From Victivallaceae bacterium (lineage in GTDB: Bacteria > Verrucomicrobiota > Lentisphaeria > Victivallales > Victivallaceae): DNA of 43,253 bases. Within the stretch, counting starts at the first letter, position 1; each line of letters opens with the position of its first letter. The stretch lies in assembly GCA_024405735.1 (NCBI GenBank), contig JAKSOF010000018.1, positions 1 to 43,253 on the forward strand, given 5' to 3'. This document shows, piece by piece, positions 1-7,592 of this stretch. Made by a program: the position numbers and the translations under genes. Below the pieces are notes generated by a model, which saw nothing but the letters and a program-made list of their open reading frames with translations, had not been told where the DNA came from and did no database searches.

Positions 1-391
1 GCATAGAATTTTTCAAACTTTTGTTAATCGACCGTGTTAAAGCGGCTGATTATATCGAGGGATGACCTTTGGCATTGTGCCGGACTCGTCTAGCCCTCCT
101 TTTCTGCATTACCGGATTCCCGACTGTTAACGGGCATCCGGTTTTTTTATGCAATCCTTTCAAGAGTTGTATTATGGTAGACTTGTAACCAAGAGAACCA
201 TTACAATCGGAAAAGGTATGTCAAACATCAGCACTGCTGTCGCAAAAGGCAGAGATCCCCCGTCGTTCAAAGACTCGGCATCCGCCGATACCGATGACGG
301 TGGCGTCTAAAACAAGATGCTGATTGAAAAAAAAGTGTATTATAGTAAGTCGTAACGAAAAAATGTCCACCCTTAAAAAAAGGAGCAAGTT
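1..391. other. Space before the reverse transcriptase: terminator, no gene seen
   Basis: I see no credible coding region here. It holds a rho-independent terminator at 112-148. It also holds two similar A/T-rich motifs, TGTATTAT followed 17 or 16 bases after its start by GTAAC, at 168-189 and 336-356. The second lies 36 bases before the reverse transcriptase start and may include its -10 element; no good -35 box accompanies either. The leftward readings across 221-638 look like antisense shadows. Confidence 0.5.
112..148 (+). terminator. Rho-independent terminator
   Basis: A stem with arms CCGGAT-T-CCCG and CGGG-C-ATCCGG (one mismatch) has an 8-base loop and is followed by seven T. It would end a rightward transcript coming from outside the window. 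Confidence 0.85.
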
Positions 392-1816
392 ATGAAAAAC
401 AAACAAAAGATCTCTCGTCACGAAGAAACAACCTTCCGGAAAGCATCCGCGGGAACGCGCGATCACTGGGAGGTCCAACCGGTAACCGATGCAATAACCC
501 GGCAGCCCGAAGGAAAGGACAATGCTGCCGTAGCCCGGTTCCCACAAGTCGCGGCACCCGAATCCGGCAAAGTGTCCGGAGATCAGCACTACCGCGCAAG
601 TCAAGATAACGGCAAGAGGAAACCAGTATTTGACTCACTGGTTGGTAAATACCCCGTGCCTGTTATTCGAGTTCCTAATTTGCTGGAGGTCATCGTCAGC
701 GAAGAAAACTTCCTCCGCGCTATTAAAGAGATCAATAGCGCTCCCGACAAAGCTTGCGGTATAGATCGCAAGAGCGTCAGGGATGTATGTGAACAGCTGG
801 AAAACTCCGCTGATAGACGGGAATTGATCCGGGAGGATATCCTGAAAGGGACATATCACCCCGGGTGGGTCAAAGTCATTCAGATTCCCAAACCCTCCGG
901 CGGTAAGCGCACACTTGGGATTGCCACAGTTCGGGACCGCATCGTACAAAGGATGATTCTGAACGCCGTGGAGGACAACCTCCCCGACAATGCCTGGAGT
1001 CCGTACTCTTTCGCATTTCTGCGCAATCACAGTGTTGCCGACGCAATCGCAGAGGTCAACAAAATCCGCGAAGAAGGATATAAATATGCGATCAAACTGG
1101 ATCTCAAATCCTTCTTTGACAACGTCCCGCACGATCGACTGCTTGAAAAAGTATGGCACCACATCGTGGATCGTCGGGTGGTTTCCCTAATAAGGAAATT
1201 TCTCACCCCGATTATGTGCAGACTCGGAGAAGACCTCTGGCGAAATCGGATCGGCTCCCCGCAAGGAAGCATCATATCCCCTTGGCTAACCTCCAAGCTA
1301 TATTTGGACGAATTAGACAAGGAACTCTCGGTACGAGGACACCGCTTTGTCCGTTATGCAGACGACATCACGGTATTCTGCCGCAGTTACGGATCCGCCC
1401 GCAGAGTGAAAGCCAAACTGATAGACTTTGTGGAACAGACGCTTAAATGCCCGGTAAATCGGGGCAAATCCACAATAGTCGACATCAGCCACCTCTCGCT
1501 ACTGGGGGTCGTCTTCGTAAATGGCAAATGGCAAATCGATCGGGAAAAGAGGAGAGACTACTGCAGTATCTACCTCCACGGACTAAGACTCTTCCAACGC
1601 ACCGGAGACGAAACGTATTTCAGGATTGCCGTCGCCTCTCTGCAGAGCACGCTTGCGTACTACAGGGGTATTCCAGGCATTGCCCTTAGGCGCATCCATG
1701 CGATGGAGAGATGGGCTGTGAAACGGATGAAGGAAACCATCCTGGAAATGCCGCCGAAGAAAGCCAAATGCAAGTTAGGCAACTCTGACTCCAAGACGGG
1801 GACGCGTTCGCATTAG
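392..1816 (+). CDS. Group II intron-type reverse transcriptase
   Basis: RNA-dependent DNA polymerase of 474 residues. Visible RT motifs are GID near residue 124, a PKPSGGKR block at about 166-173, motif A KLDLKSFFDN (235-244, catalytic D237), the QGxxxSP motif (291-297) and the catalytic YADD at 322-325. QGxxxSP is the group II form; DGR enzymes usually differ here, and the NAxxH and VTG motifs of retron RTs are not seen. The C-terminal 100 residues resemble a short thumb/maturase region and no HNH endonuclease is present. The first 80 residues are polar and unrecognised. The start is supported by AGGAGC about nine bases upstream. A terminator follows 23 bases after the stop and I could not find intron boundaries, so this may be a free-standing RT. 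Its partner could be the structured segment at 1954-2160. Confidence 0.9.
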   Translation: MKNKQKISRHEETTFRKASAGTRDHWEVQPVTDAITRQPEGKDNAAVARFPQVAAPESGKVSGDQHYRASQDNGKRKPVFDSLVGKYPVPVIRVPNLLEVIVSEENFLRAIKEINSAPDKACGIDRKSVRDVCEQLENSADRRELIREDILKGTYHPGWVKVIQIPKPSGGKRTLGIATVRDRIVQRMILNAVEDNLPDNAWSPYSFAFLRNHSVADAIAEVNKIREEGYKYAIKLDLKSFFDNVPHDRLLEKVWHHIVDRRVVSLIRKFLTPIMCRLGEDLWRNRIGSPQGSIISPWLTSKLYLDELDKELSVRGHRFVRYADDITVFCRSYGSARRVKAKLIDFVEQTLKCPVNRGKSTIVDISHLSLLGVVFVNGKWQIDREKRRDYCSIYLHGLRLFQRTGDETYFRIAVASLQSTLAYYRGIPGIALRRIHAMERWAVKRMKETILEMPPKKAKCKLGNSDSKTGTRSH

Positions 1817-1839
1817 TCGAACATCCTCCCCCGTTACCG

Positions 1840-1876
1840 CAGCGCAATGAGGCCCACACCTTGTTGCGCTGTTTTT
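1840..1876 (+). terminator. Terminator of the reverse transcriptase gene
   Basis: Perfect 8-bp stem CAGCGCAA/TTGCGCTG with a 16-base loop and a tract of five T, starting 23 bases after the RT stop codon. It separates the RT transcript from the structured segment that follows. Confidence 0.8.
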
Positions 1877-1912
1877 ATGTAAGAGGAAATGTGTATCATG
1901 TAAAAAAAAGTT

Positions 1913-1950
1913 CCATCACACTTGAAAAGAGGGTGATGGCAAGGTATTGT
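1913..1950 (+). promoter_or_regulatory. Promoter of the structured segment, with an inverted repeat over the -35 box
   Basis: TTGAAA (1922-1927), a 17-base spacer and TATTGT (1945-1950) match the promoter form seen elsewhere in the window. The inverted repeat CCATCAC (1913-1919)/GTGATGG (1933-1939), with a 13-base spacer, flanks the -35 box and could be an operator. The expected start point, about 1957, falls at the foot of the first hairpin of the downstream structure. Confidence 0.55.
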
Positions 1951-1953
1951 ATA

Positions 1954-2160
1954 AGCGGCTCGCCGGAGAAAAGGTGAGCCGTTGATCGTTTTGATCAAGG
2001 TAGTTCGCAACAAAGAAACTTGCAATTTTCTCGTCCAGCGGACTCCGGGATCGGACGTGCTGTGTACGTTTTGCGTACAAGTCGGCACGCCCCTTTCTTC
2101 TTCGCTGGACAGGTTTGCAAGTACCTTTTGTTGCGGGGAAGTTCGGGGGCGTGCCTTTTT
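1954..2160 (+). ncRNA. Putative structured non-coding RNA beside the reverse transcriptase
   Basis: About 200 bases of dense inverted repeats begin where the upstream promoter should start transcription. Hairpin I is an 11-bp stem (1954-1983, loop GGAGAAAA). Hairpin II is TTGATC/GATCAA (1982-1998). Stem III is long: GCAACAAA (2007-2014) with TTTGTTGC (2127-2134), ACTTGCAA (2018-2025) with TTGCAAGT (2115-2122), GTCCAGCG (2033-2040) with CGCTGGAC (2103-2110). It is capped by CGTGC/GCACG (2056-2060, 2085-2089) and TGTACG/CGTACA (2063-2068, 2074-2079). GGCACGCCCC (2084-2093) can instead pair with GGGGCGTGCC (2146-2155), which runs into five T, a possible terminator or switch. The reading frame across 1982-2257 is probably not coding. 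The span could also be the 5' leader of the Sel1 gene. I cannot assign a known RNA family. Confidence 0.5.
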
Positions 2161-2198
2161 GTTAATCAACAAAAAACAGAAAGATGGTGACAGAAAAA

Positions 2199-2227
2199 TT
2201 GCTATTACGGTAGTAAGTATATGTAAG
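2199..2227 (+). promoter_or_regulatory. Possible promoter of the Sel1-repeat gene
   Basis: TTGCTA (2199-2204), a 17-base spacer and TGTAAG (2222-2227), about 53 bases before the start codon. The -10 box is poor. A perfect AT-rich hairpin TTTTTGTT/AACAAAAA lies just upstream, at 2156-2175. Confidence 0.35.
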
Positions 2228-2279
2228 ACGGAAAACCGATTTATAGAAGTTTTTTGAAGGTCAAATGGAGGAGGTTGCT

Positions 2280-4601
2280 ATGATTTCGAAAAAGATATGT
2301 TTGGCGTTAATGTGCGGGGGCGCGTTAGTGATTGTCGCCGGAGAATTTGAGGATACGATTGCCGCAGTTGAAAACTTTATCGCACAGAAATATCCCACTA
2401 AGCGCGCTCAAAGTTCGGCGAATGGCAAACTCGATAAAATTATTGAGAATCAGCAGTTGAGCGAGGCGGAAAAGATTACCGCGCTGAAAAAAGAATTCCC
2501 GGGAGCGTTTTCGGTTGCCCCCGCCCCGATAAAGGATAACTCGCTGATCTATGTGCCGGTCGTGTCGTATAAGATCCATTCGCTTTCCATCGGATATGAC
2601 CTTCAGGAGTCGGCGAGCAGTCAGACGAAAACCGTCGATATCGTCAAGCAAGTGAGTGAAGCATCCGCTGCTCACGAGAGATCAAAGGGGAAAAGCCTCG
2701 TATCGCAACACCAGGTAGGAGTTGGAGTTGATGCAAAACTCGAGACTACGTTGAACCCCTTGCGCTGGTTGAAGGATGCTTTCCTTAGTGATACTGGTAG
2801 TAGCCTAAAGGTTTCGGCAAAATATCAGTATGATCGTAACGCGACTTCAAACGCTTCGGAATTATGGAGTGCGAAACAGCAGGAACTTTTCCAGCGCAAT
2901 CATGAGCAGATCCGAACTCTGCTTAGCAGTACCGAGATCAGCAAACGGCACCTCACGTTTACCGTGACGCTTTACAACGGTTCCGCTAAAACATTTGAAT
3001 GTGATCTGACGAAAGCGGCGTTGCCGGTCTATATGGGAAATCAATCCTGCAACAAAATGGCGATCCCTTATGATATGTCGGGAGGGCAGATCACTTTGTT
3101 CCCCGGAATGACAAAGGATATAACGTTCCGAATGGAACTCAACACCACTACGGCATTGGAGTTGGTTCGCTTTATGAGTTCCTCCGCACCCACGATCAAG
3201 TTGGAACGGGGAACTTTGCCGATCCAAAGTACGGATGGCGCTATTCCCAATGCTATTGCCGCCGCCTCAACGAATGCGCCGGTCACGTTTCCGTTGGTCT
3301 TGAGCATTCCCGGTCATACCGCAGAGTGGCAGATCCGCCATACCAATGCCGACGGGAAAAAGACCACGTTGCGGGAGGCGTTGAATGAAATTCAGGAAAT
3401 GTTTCTCCGTAAAACCGGTCGGGAACTCTTTGCTTTTGCCGCCGACCGTTCGTTGGAAAAAGTATCCGGTTGCCAGACCACCTTTAATATCGATAGCGAT
3501 TTTGTGATTGGTATCAAAAAAGGTGCTCAGTATATCGATCAGTTGTCCGCGAAAGAATTAGATGATCCTGCCGACCTCGACGGCTATCAGATCAGAATTC
3601 TCGCAGAGCAGCAATTGCAGGAGGAATTGCTGGAGGGACAAGATGTCTCGTTCAAAAAGTTTGTTTTTGAGAAGGTGAAAACAATTGCAGAGAGAGGTAA
3701 TGCGGAGGCGCAGTCGGGACTTGCGGAGTTATATTTAGAGGGTATAGGCGTCGAAAAGGATGCTGAAAAAGCATTTGAGTGGGGGCGCAAATCCGCAGAG
3801 CAAGGCAATGCGGAGGCGCAGGTGGGACTCGCGGCGTTATATTTAGAGGGTATAGGCGTCGAAAAGGATGCTGAAAAAGCATTTGAGTGGGGGCGCAAAT
3901 CCGCAGAGCAGGGCAATGCGGAGGCGCAGTTGTTACTTGCGGGCTTATATTTAGAGGGCATAGGCGTTGAAAAAGATGCCGAAAAAGCATTTGAGTGGTA
4001 TCGCAAGTCCGCAGAACAAGGGAACGCGGAGGCGCAGTGGTCTCTTGCGGGCTTATATTTAGAGGGCATAGGCGTTGAAAAAGATGCCGAAAAAGCATTT
4101 GAGTGGTATCGCAAGTCCGCAGAACAAGGGAACGCGGAGGCGCAGTGGTCTCTTGCGAACTTGTATTTTGATGGCACAGGTGTCGAAAAGGATGTAAGAA
4201 AAGCATTTGAGTGGTGTCGTAAATCCGCAGAACAAGGAGATGCGGTCGCGCAGTTGTCTCTTGCGAACTTGTATTTCGATGGTATAGGTGTCGAAAAGGA
4301 TGTAAGAAAAGCATTTGAGTGGTATCGCAAATCCGCAGAACAAGGAGATGCGGTCGCGCAGTTGTCTCTTGCGAACCTGTATTTTGATGGTACAGGTGTC
4401 GAAAAGGATGCTGAAAAAGCATTTGAATGGTATCGCAAATCCGCAGAACAAGGGAACGCGGAGGCGCAACTTTCACTTGGTGTTTGTTACCTAAACGGAT
4501 TTGGTGTGAGGAAAAACCGCGCGGAGGGGATCAAGTGGCTGCAAAAAGCTGCGGAACAGGGAAATGAGCGTGCGGAAGAAATCTTGTCTCAACTAAATTA
4601 A
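2280..4601 (+). CDS. Secreted protein with eight C-terminal Sel1 repeats
   Basis: About 773 residues. The chosen start has GGAGGAGG six bases upstream; the ATG at 2265 lies before that ribosome site. Residues 1-22 form a signal peptide (basic residues, then a hydrophobic run), so the protein is probably exported. Residues of about 25-470 are unrecognised and contain two predicted beta-rich stretches and few cysteines. From about residue 471, eight 36-residue Sel1-like (TPR-class) repeats follow, with the core GxGVEKDxxKAFEWxRKSAEQGNAEAQ. Sel1 repeats normally mediate protein-protein contacts. The two small membrane proteins that follow are probably co-transcribed. The binding partner and the role in the element are unknown. 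Confidence 0.9.
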   Translation: MISKKICLALMCGGALVIVAGEFEDTIAAVENFIAQKYPTKRAQSSANGKLDKIIENQQLSEAEKITALKKEFPGAFSVAPAPIKDNSLIYVPVVSYKIHSLSIGYDLQESASSQTKTVDIVKQVSEASAAHERSKGKSLVSQHQVGVGVDAKLETTLNPLRWLKDAFLSDTGSSLKVSAKYQYDRNATSNASELWSAKQQELFQRNHEQIRTLLSSTEISKRHLTFTVTLYNGSAKTFECDLTKAALPVYMGNQSCNKMAIPYDMSGGQITLFPGMTKDITFRMELNTTTALELVRFMSSSAPTIKLERGTLPIQSTDGAIPNAIAAASTNAPVTFPLVLSIPGHTAEWQIRHTNADGKKTTLREALNEIQEMFLRKTGRELFAFAADRSLEKVSGCQTTFNIDSDFVIGIKKGAQYIDQLSAKELDDPADLDGYQIRILAEQQLQEELLEGQDVSFKKFVFEKVKTIAERGNAEAQSGLAELYLEGIGVEKDAEKAFEWGRKSAEQGNAEAQVGLAALYLEGIGVEKDAEKAFEWGRKSAEQGNAEAQLLLAGLYLEGIGVEKDAEKAFEWYRKSAEQGNAEAQWSLAGLYLEGIGVEKDAEKAFEWYRKSAEQGNAEAQWSLANLYFDGTGVEKDVRKAFEWCRKSAEQGDAVAQLSLANLYFDGIGVEKDVRKAFEWYRKSAEQGDAVAQLSLANLYFDGTGVEKDAEKAFEWYRKSAEQGNAEAQLSLGVCYLNGFGVRKNRAEGIKWLQKAAEQGNERAEEILSQLN
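3690..4553 (+). repeat. Tandem 108-bp repeats encoding the Sel1 units
   Basis: Eight in-frame units of 108 bp code for the Sel1 repeats. Neighbouring units are nearly identical at the DNA level, including synonymous positions, for example those starting near 3906 and 4014 or near 4230 and 4338. That points to recent duplication or gene conversion. The last unit is the most diverged, as is usual for an array cap. Confidence 0.95.
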
Positions 4602-4640
4602 GGGAATACGATAGGCGATATATCCATAAGGCTCTCAACG

Positions 4641-5138
4641 ATGAAGATCTTACGTTTAATAGGATGTAATTTTTTGGTATGCGTCCTGTGTATACTGATT
4701 TTGTATGTGTTCGGGGCTATACTGATACACATTGGGTTGCGGTGGAAGCTTGTCTTTTTAACTTTCTTCCTTGGTGGGAAGTGGAGCTTTGCTTTTTTGA
4801 AGTGGGTCTTTCGCTCTCCAGGCAACATCCTAAGAAGTTTTGATAATGAGAATTGTGACAAATTAGTAGATACAGGATTTGTACTCGGAACAGTTTGTGT
4901 GCTGACGAATTCTCTTGGGTTGCTAGCGCAGAACGAGTTATTATTCACAGAATTATTCAAAGGTTCGTTATTGATGCACCTCCTTCCTTTGTTAAGTTTT
5001 CCTATCTCTTTAACCGGAATAGAAATTATTTTCTTCTGTTTTAGACGAACTTCTTCTGCGCTCTGTGTTTGGGCGTTATTTACTAATATCGTGGGAATTA
5101 TTCTTTTCATAAGCTTTATTATAGGGTGTTTCCTGTGA
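4641..5138 (+). CDS. Unknown integral membrane protein
   Basis: 165 residues, very hydrophobic, with about four membrane segments near residues 5-30, 35-55, 75-95 and 105-165, the last region probably holding two. No family is recognised. Codon use is AT-rich, like the rest of the left part of the element. The stop overlaps the start of the next gene (TGATG), so the two are translationally coupled. It sits 40 bases after the Sel1 gene and is probably in the same transcript. Confidence 0.7.
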   Translation: MKILRLIGCNFLVCVLCILILYVFGAILIHIGLRWKLVFLTFFLGGKWSFAFLKWVFRSPGNILRSFDNENCDKLVDTGFVLGTVCVLTNSLGLLAQNELLFTELFKGSLLMHLLPLLSFPISLTGIEIIFFCFRRTSSALCVWALFTNIVGIILFISFIIGCFL

Positions 5139-5524
5139 TGAAATTCTTGGGATGGATTCTTTTGCTTCTAGTTGTAGTGAGTATAGGCGGATATTTTTTT
5201 AAAGATGATTTGTTCCCTATGTTGCCTGACCCTCCGGTCAGTATAACTTTTCGCAAGTCTCGTTGGTGGGACGGCTATGTGGCACAGATCAAGAATAACC
5301 ATTCAACCACGATTCAAGTTACGTTGTATGCAACCAACAGGCATAGTAGTAAAACGTATGAGTTCTATGTCCCTGCTGGAAAAACCAAGGAAATCGGTAT
5401 GAGGGAAGCCGGTTTGAATTTTGTTCCGGGATATCATGGATATATAAAAGTTCAAGGTTATACAAAAAAGCTTCGTTATAAGTTGAAAAGCGGGGGCACG
5501 TGGAAGAGGTGGTTTTCGCTATAA
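5138..5524 (+). CDS. Unknown membrane-anchored small protein
   Basis: 128 residues. An N-terminal hydrophobic segment (about residues 4-22) acts as an anchor or signal. The remainder is small, basic and rich in beta-forming residues, with several aromatics (RWWDGY, YEFYVP, WKRWF), and should face the outside or periplasm. The start is chosen because it overlaps the previous stop by one base; an ATG four codons earlier is less likely. No family recognised. Confidence 0.7.
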   Translation: MKFLGWILLLLVVVSIGGYFFKDDLFPMLPDPPVSITFRKSRWWDGYVAQIKNNHSTTIQVTLYATNRHSSKTYEFYVPAGKTKEIGMREAGLNFVPGYHGYIKVQGYTKKLRYKLKSGGTWKRWFSL

Positions 5525-5551
5525 CGCTTATTCTCAGTTTTCCTATTCAAC

Positions 5552-5576
5552 AAAAGCAGACTTTACCCGGTCTGCT
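5552..5576 (-). terminator. Terminator of the leftward element operon
   Basis: AGCAGAC/GTCTGCT stem (5555-5561, 5570-5576) followed, on the minus strand, by TTTTG. It lies 13 bases past the stop of the last gene of the leftward operon and between converging transcripts. Confidence 0.75.
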
Positions 5577-5588
5577 GGCGGGGTGCGG

Positions 5589-6317
5589 TTAAGTCCAGAG
5601 CGCGGCGCGATTGCCGTCTAACCCGAAACCTGTGGTCAACGCCCGGTAGGAGTTATCGACTCTGCCGGGCGTATACTTTTTAATGGTCTCGGTGAAGGCG
5701 TTAAGCAAACTCCAGCGCGTCGGTTCGGCGAACTCCTCGTGACACGGCTTCTTGTATTCTCGGAAGACCGGCACGATGTCGGAACTGTTGATCGCTCCGC
5801 GCTCTGCCGCCCTTACGATGATGGCGCGCGCTTCGTCATCGCTTGACAAATAGCGGATCTTCAGGTCTTCGCAGACGTTTTCGAGCGTCAGGAACTCGTT
5901 CTCCAACTCCGCGACCGCTGCGTCCACCAACGCGCTCAACTCAATCCGGCTGGTATGACGACGTTTCAACACCATACTCCCCCCAAAGGCGAGATTGCTG
6001 CAGACCATAACCGAAATACCGGCAGTCAGCCCGACGGCAAAACTCTGATCGTGGCTGTTACGGATTCCGATACAGCGTGACCAATCAGGAGAAGAACTCC
6101 GATTGATCCGCATCACGCCGAACATTTTCTGTCCTTTTCGCGCTAACCCGTACCGCTCGTCGAGAATTTGCCAGTCGTGCATTTTTACGACATCAGTTAC
6201 GGCATCGATCACCTCGCTGTGCGCTACGGGATGCCAACTTTCCGTACACGCCGGAGTCGGCACCTTGGCGATCTCGTCCCGGGTAACAAACTTACCTTCA
6301 CACATCATCAAGCCCAT
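5589..6317 (-). CDS. DUF932-like phage/plasmid protein
   Basis: 242 residues from the ATG with AGGAGG correctly spaced upstream; the reading frame extends 11 codons further, but without a ribosome site. The stretch FGVMRINRSSSPDW...IGIRNSHDQS and the following GLTAGISVMVCSNLAFGG look like the DUF932 family. That family is common on plasmids, phages and integrative elements and has no firm function, though it is often near recombination genes. The start overlaps the end of the nuclease gene upstream, so the two are translationally coupled. The family call rests on pattern recognition only. Confidence 0.7.
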   Translation of the reverse strand: MGLMMCEGKFVTRDEIAKVPTPACTESWHPVAHSEVIDAVTDVVKMHDWQILDERYGLARKGQKMFGVMRINRSSSPDWSRCIGIRNSHDQSFAVGLTAGISVMVCSNLAFGGSMVLKRRHTSRIELSALVDAAVAELENEFLTLENVCEDLKIRYLSSDDEARAIIVRAAERGAINSSDIVPVFREYKKPCHEEFAEPTRWSLLNAFTETIKKYTPGRVDNSYRALTTGFGLDGNRAALWT

Positions 6318-7108
6318 AAAAAGCCTCCTTTCTGGTGAATCGTCTTGCACCGCTCCTTATAGGGGCAGTCGGTACACGACAATGATGTTTCATTCGGATA
6401 AAAGTTGCCTGCCGCGATATTGCGCTCCAACGCCTGAACCGTCAACTCGAAGCGATGAAGATCGTCCTCGGTTCGCCGGGTGTAATGGGTGTAGTGAGCC
6501 GGAGTCTTTGTCTTGGTGTAGACGTCGAACCGGAAGAGCGGGCTTTTGCCGTAGGTTTGGCGGTAGGCGTAGCAGAAAGCCGAGCATTGCAACGAGCGAT
6601 CCGCTTTCCCCGCCGCCCACTTCATCGAACTGGTTTTCCAGTCAACGATAGTTTCGGCATCGCCATCGGTCACAACGAGATCGAACTCGCCGATCAACGG
6701 CTTGGAAAGTCCCGGTACAAGTACCGAAAATCCCTCCGCTACCGATTTGACCGCATAGTCGTCGCCCCATTCGTCAAGCGCCACATCGAGCATCGCTTTG
6801 CCGCTTGCGATCAGCGTGTCGTAACTCTCGCCCTCTTTATAGGCAAGGTTATCGGCAGCCGCAGTTTCCACTTGCAGAAAATCGGCAAAGCACGCTTTGA
6901 TTTCCGTATCGTTCATCGCTGCGCCCTGTCGCGCCCGTTCCGACAATGCCGCGTGAAAGGCACGACCAAAAGGGAAACATGAACCGGTTTTCTCCACGGG
7001 AGCGCAGTCGAGATATTGGAAACGGTATTTGAGCGGGCAAGCGAGGTAGGTGTTGAAAGCGGAATAGCTCCAATGCGGTGTTTCCCGCAGTTTCGAGATT
7101 TCCGTCAT
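6308..7108 (-). CDS. PD-(D/E)XK nuclease, RecB/Cas4-like, with Fe-S cysteines
   Basis: 266 residues. The fold signature is clear: FGRAFHAAL (H52), GEFDLVV (D143), VDWKTS (D156, K158) and QCSAFCYAY (Q174). One N-terminal cysteine (C24, CPLKYRF) and three C-terminal ones (C245, C248, C254, CTDCPYKERC) form the [4Fe-4S] site typical of Cas4, AddB and related single-strand DNA exonucleases. No CRISPR array or cas gene is present. The sliding-clamp-like protein in the same operon suggests a role in element recombination or replication. The neighbouring gene upstream ends one base before this start codon. Confidence 0.88.
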   Translation of the reverse strand: MTEISKLRETPHWSYSAFNTYLACPLKYRFQYLDCAPVEKTGSCFPFGRAFHAALSERARQGAAMNDTEIKACFADFLQVETAAADNLAYKEGESYDTLIASGKAMLDVALDEWGDDYAVKSVAEGFSVLVPGLSKPLIGEFDLVVTDGDAETIVDWKTSSMKWAAGKADRSLQCSAFCYAYRQTYGKSPLFRFDVYTKTKTPAHYTHYTRRTEDDLHRFELTVQALERNIAAGNFYPNETSLSCTDCPYKERCKTIHQKGGFLWA

Positions 7109-7109
7109 A

Positions 7110-7520
7110 CTACGCCTCCTTCCAACTCTCGATCATCTCGGAGCATTGCTTTTTCGTCAGCTGCTGAATGTCGGTGACGTTGAACTTGGCGGCAATCTGT
7201 TGCGGAGTGACACCTTTCTGCCCGGCGAGAAAAAGCAGATATTTCAACTGCTTGGGGCTGGCGGGCTCTGCGCTCTGCGCGTTCCCGTGCGACCGCTCTG
7301 CGACAGGCTTTTCGCGACTCTCGCTTGTCGGTTGCCCTTTCGACAACTCCGATTCCACCGACTTACGCACAAGGTCGAAAGTATCGTGGATTTTCTCGTT
7401 GAGTTGAGACGAGGTCAGACCGTCAGGCAATTCCACTTCGACACTTGCGTGGTAGCTCTGGCTGCTGTACTCGCCCTCGGCAGGCACTTTCTTGGAATAG
7501 GACGCATTGAGTTTCAACAT
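7110..7520 (-). CDS. Unknown small protein with C-terminal helical domain
   Basis: 136 residues. The N-terminal half (about 1-60) looks beta-rich and the middle is a polar linker. The last 50 residues (ASPKQLKYLLFLAGQKG to the end) form a compact predicted helical domain of a kind often seen at the C-terminus of phage recombination-associated proteins. No named family is recognised. AAGGAG sits six to seven bases before the start, directly after a terminator-like hairpin at 7540-7571. Confidence 0.7.
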   Translation of the reverse strand: MLKLNASYSKKVPAEGEYSSQSYHASVEVELPDGLTSSQLNEKIHDTFDLVRKSVESELSKGQPTSESREKPVAERSHGNAQSAEPASPKQLKYLLFLAGQKGVTPQQIAAKFNVTDIQQLTKKQCSEMIESWKEA

Positions 7521-7539
7521 AATTTTTCTCCTTGAGTTG

Positions 7540-7571
7540 AAAAAAAGCCGGAAGCATGATTGCCTCCGGCT
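7540..7571 (-). terminator. Intra-operon terminator or attenuator
   Basis: AGCCGGA/TCCGGCT stem (7546-7552, 7565-7571), extended by GCA/TGC, followed on the minus strand by six T. It lies between the clamp-like gene and the 136-residue gene and probably lowers expression of the three distal genes. Confidence 0.7.
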
Positions 7572-7592
7572 CTTTGCTGGTTGTTTTTGCGG

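Noticed and set aside
1954-1983. Group II intron domain V
   Set aside because: The hairpin begins AGC and closes with GTT as domain V does, but it lacks the two-base 3' bulge and the GAAA-capped upper stem, and a terminator separates it from the RT gene. A covariance scan would decide.
1982-2257. 91-residue protein across the structured segment
   Set aside because: The frame is made by the inverted repeats, has no ribosome site and shows no domain.
392-2264. Retron or diversity-generating retroelement
   Set aside because: The RT has group II QGxxxSP rather than the DGR variant, lacks NAxxH and VTG, no adenine-variable repeat pair or target gene was found, and the structured segment is downstream, not upstream, of the RT.
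3587-4476. Long leftward open frames over the Sel1 region
   Set aside because: They mirror the 108-bp tandem repeats on the opposite strand and have no ribosome site or recognisable protein.
3690-4553. CRISPR array
   Set aside because: The repeats are 108 bp, contiguous, in frame and coding; there are no spacers.
6308-7108. CRISPR-associated Cas4
   Set aside because: Cas4-like cysteines and nuclease motifs are present, but there is no array or other cas gene; a phage or element nuclease is the safer call.
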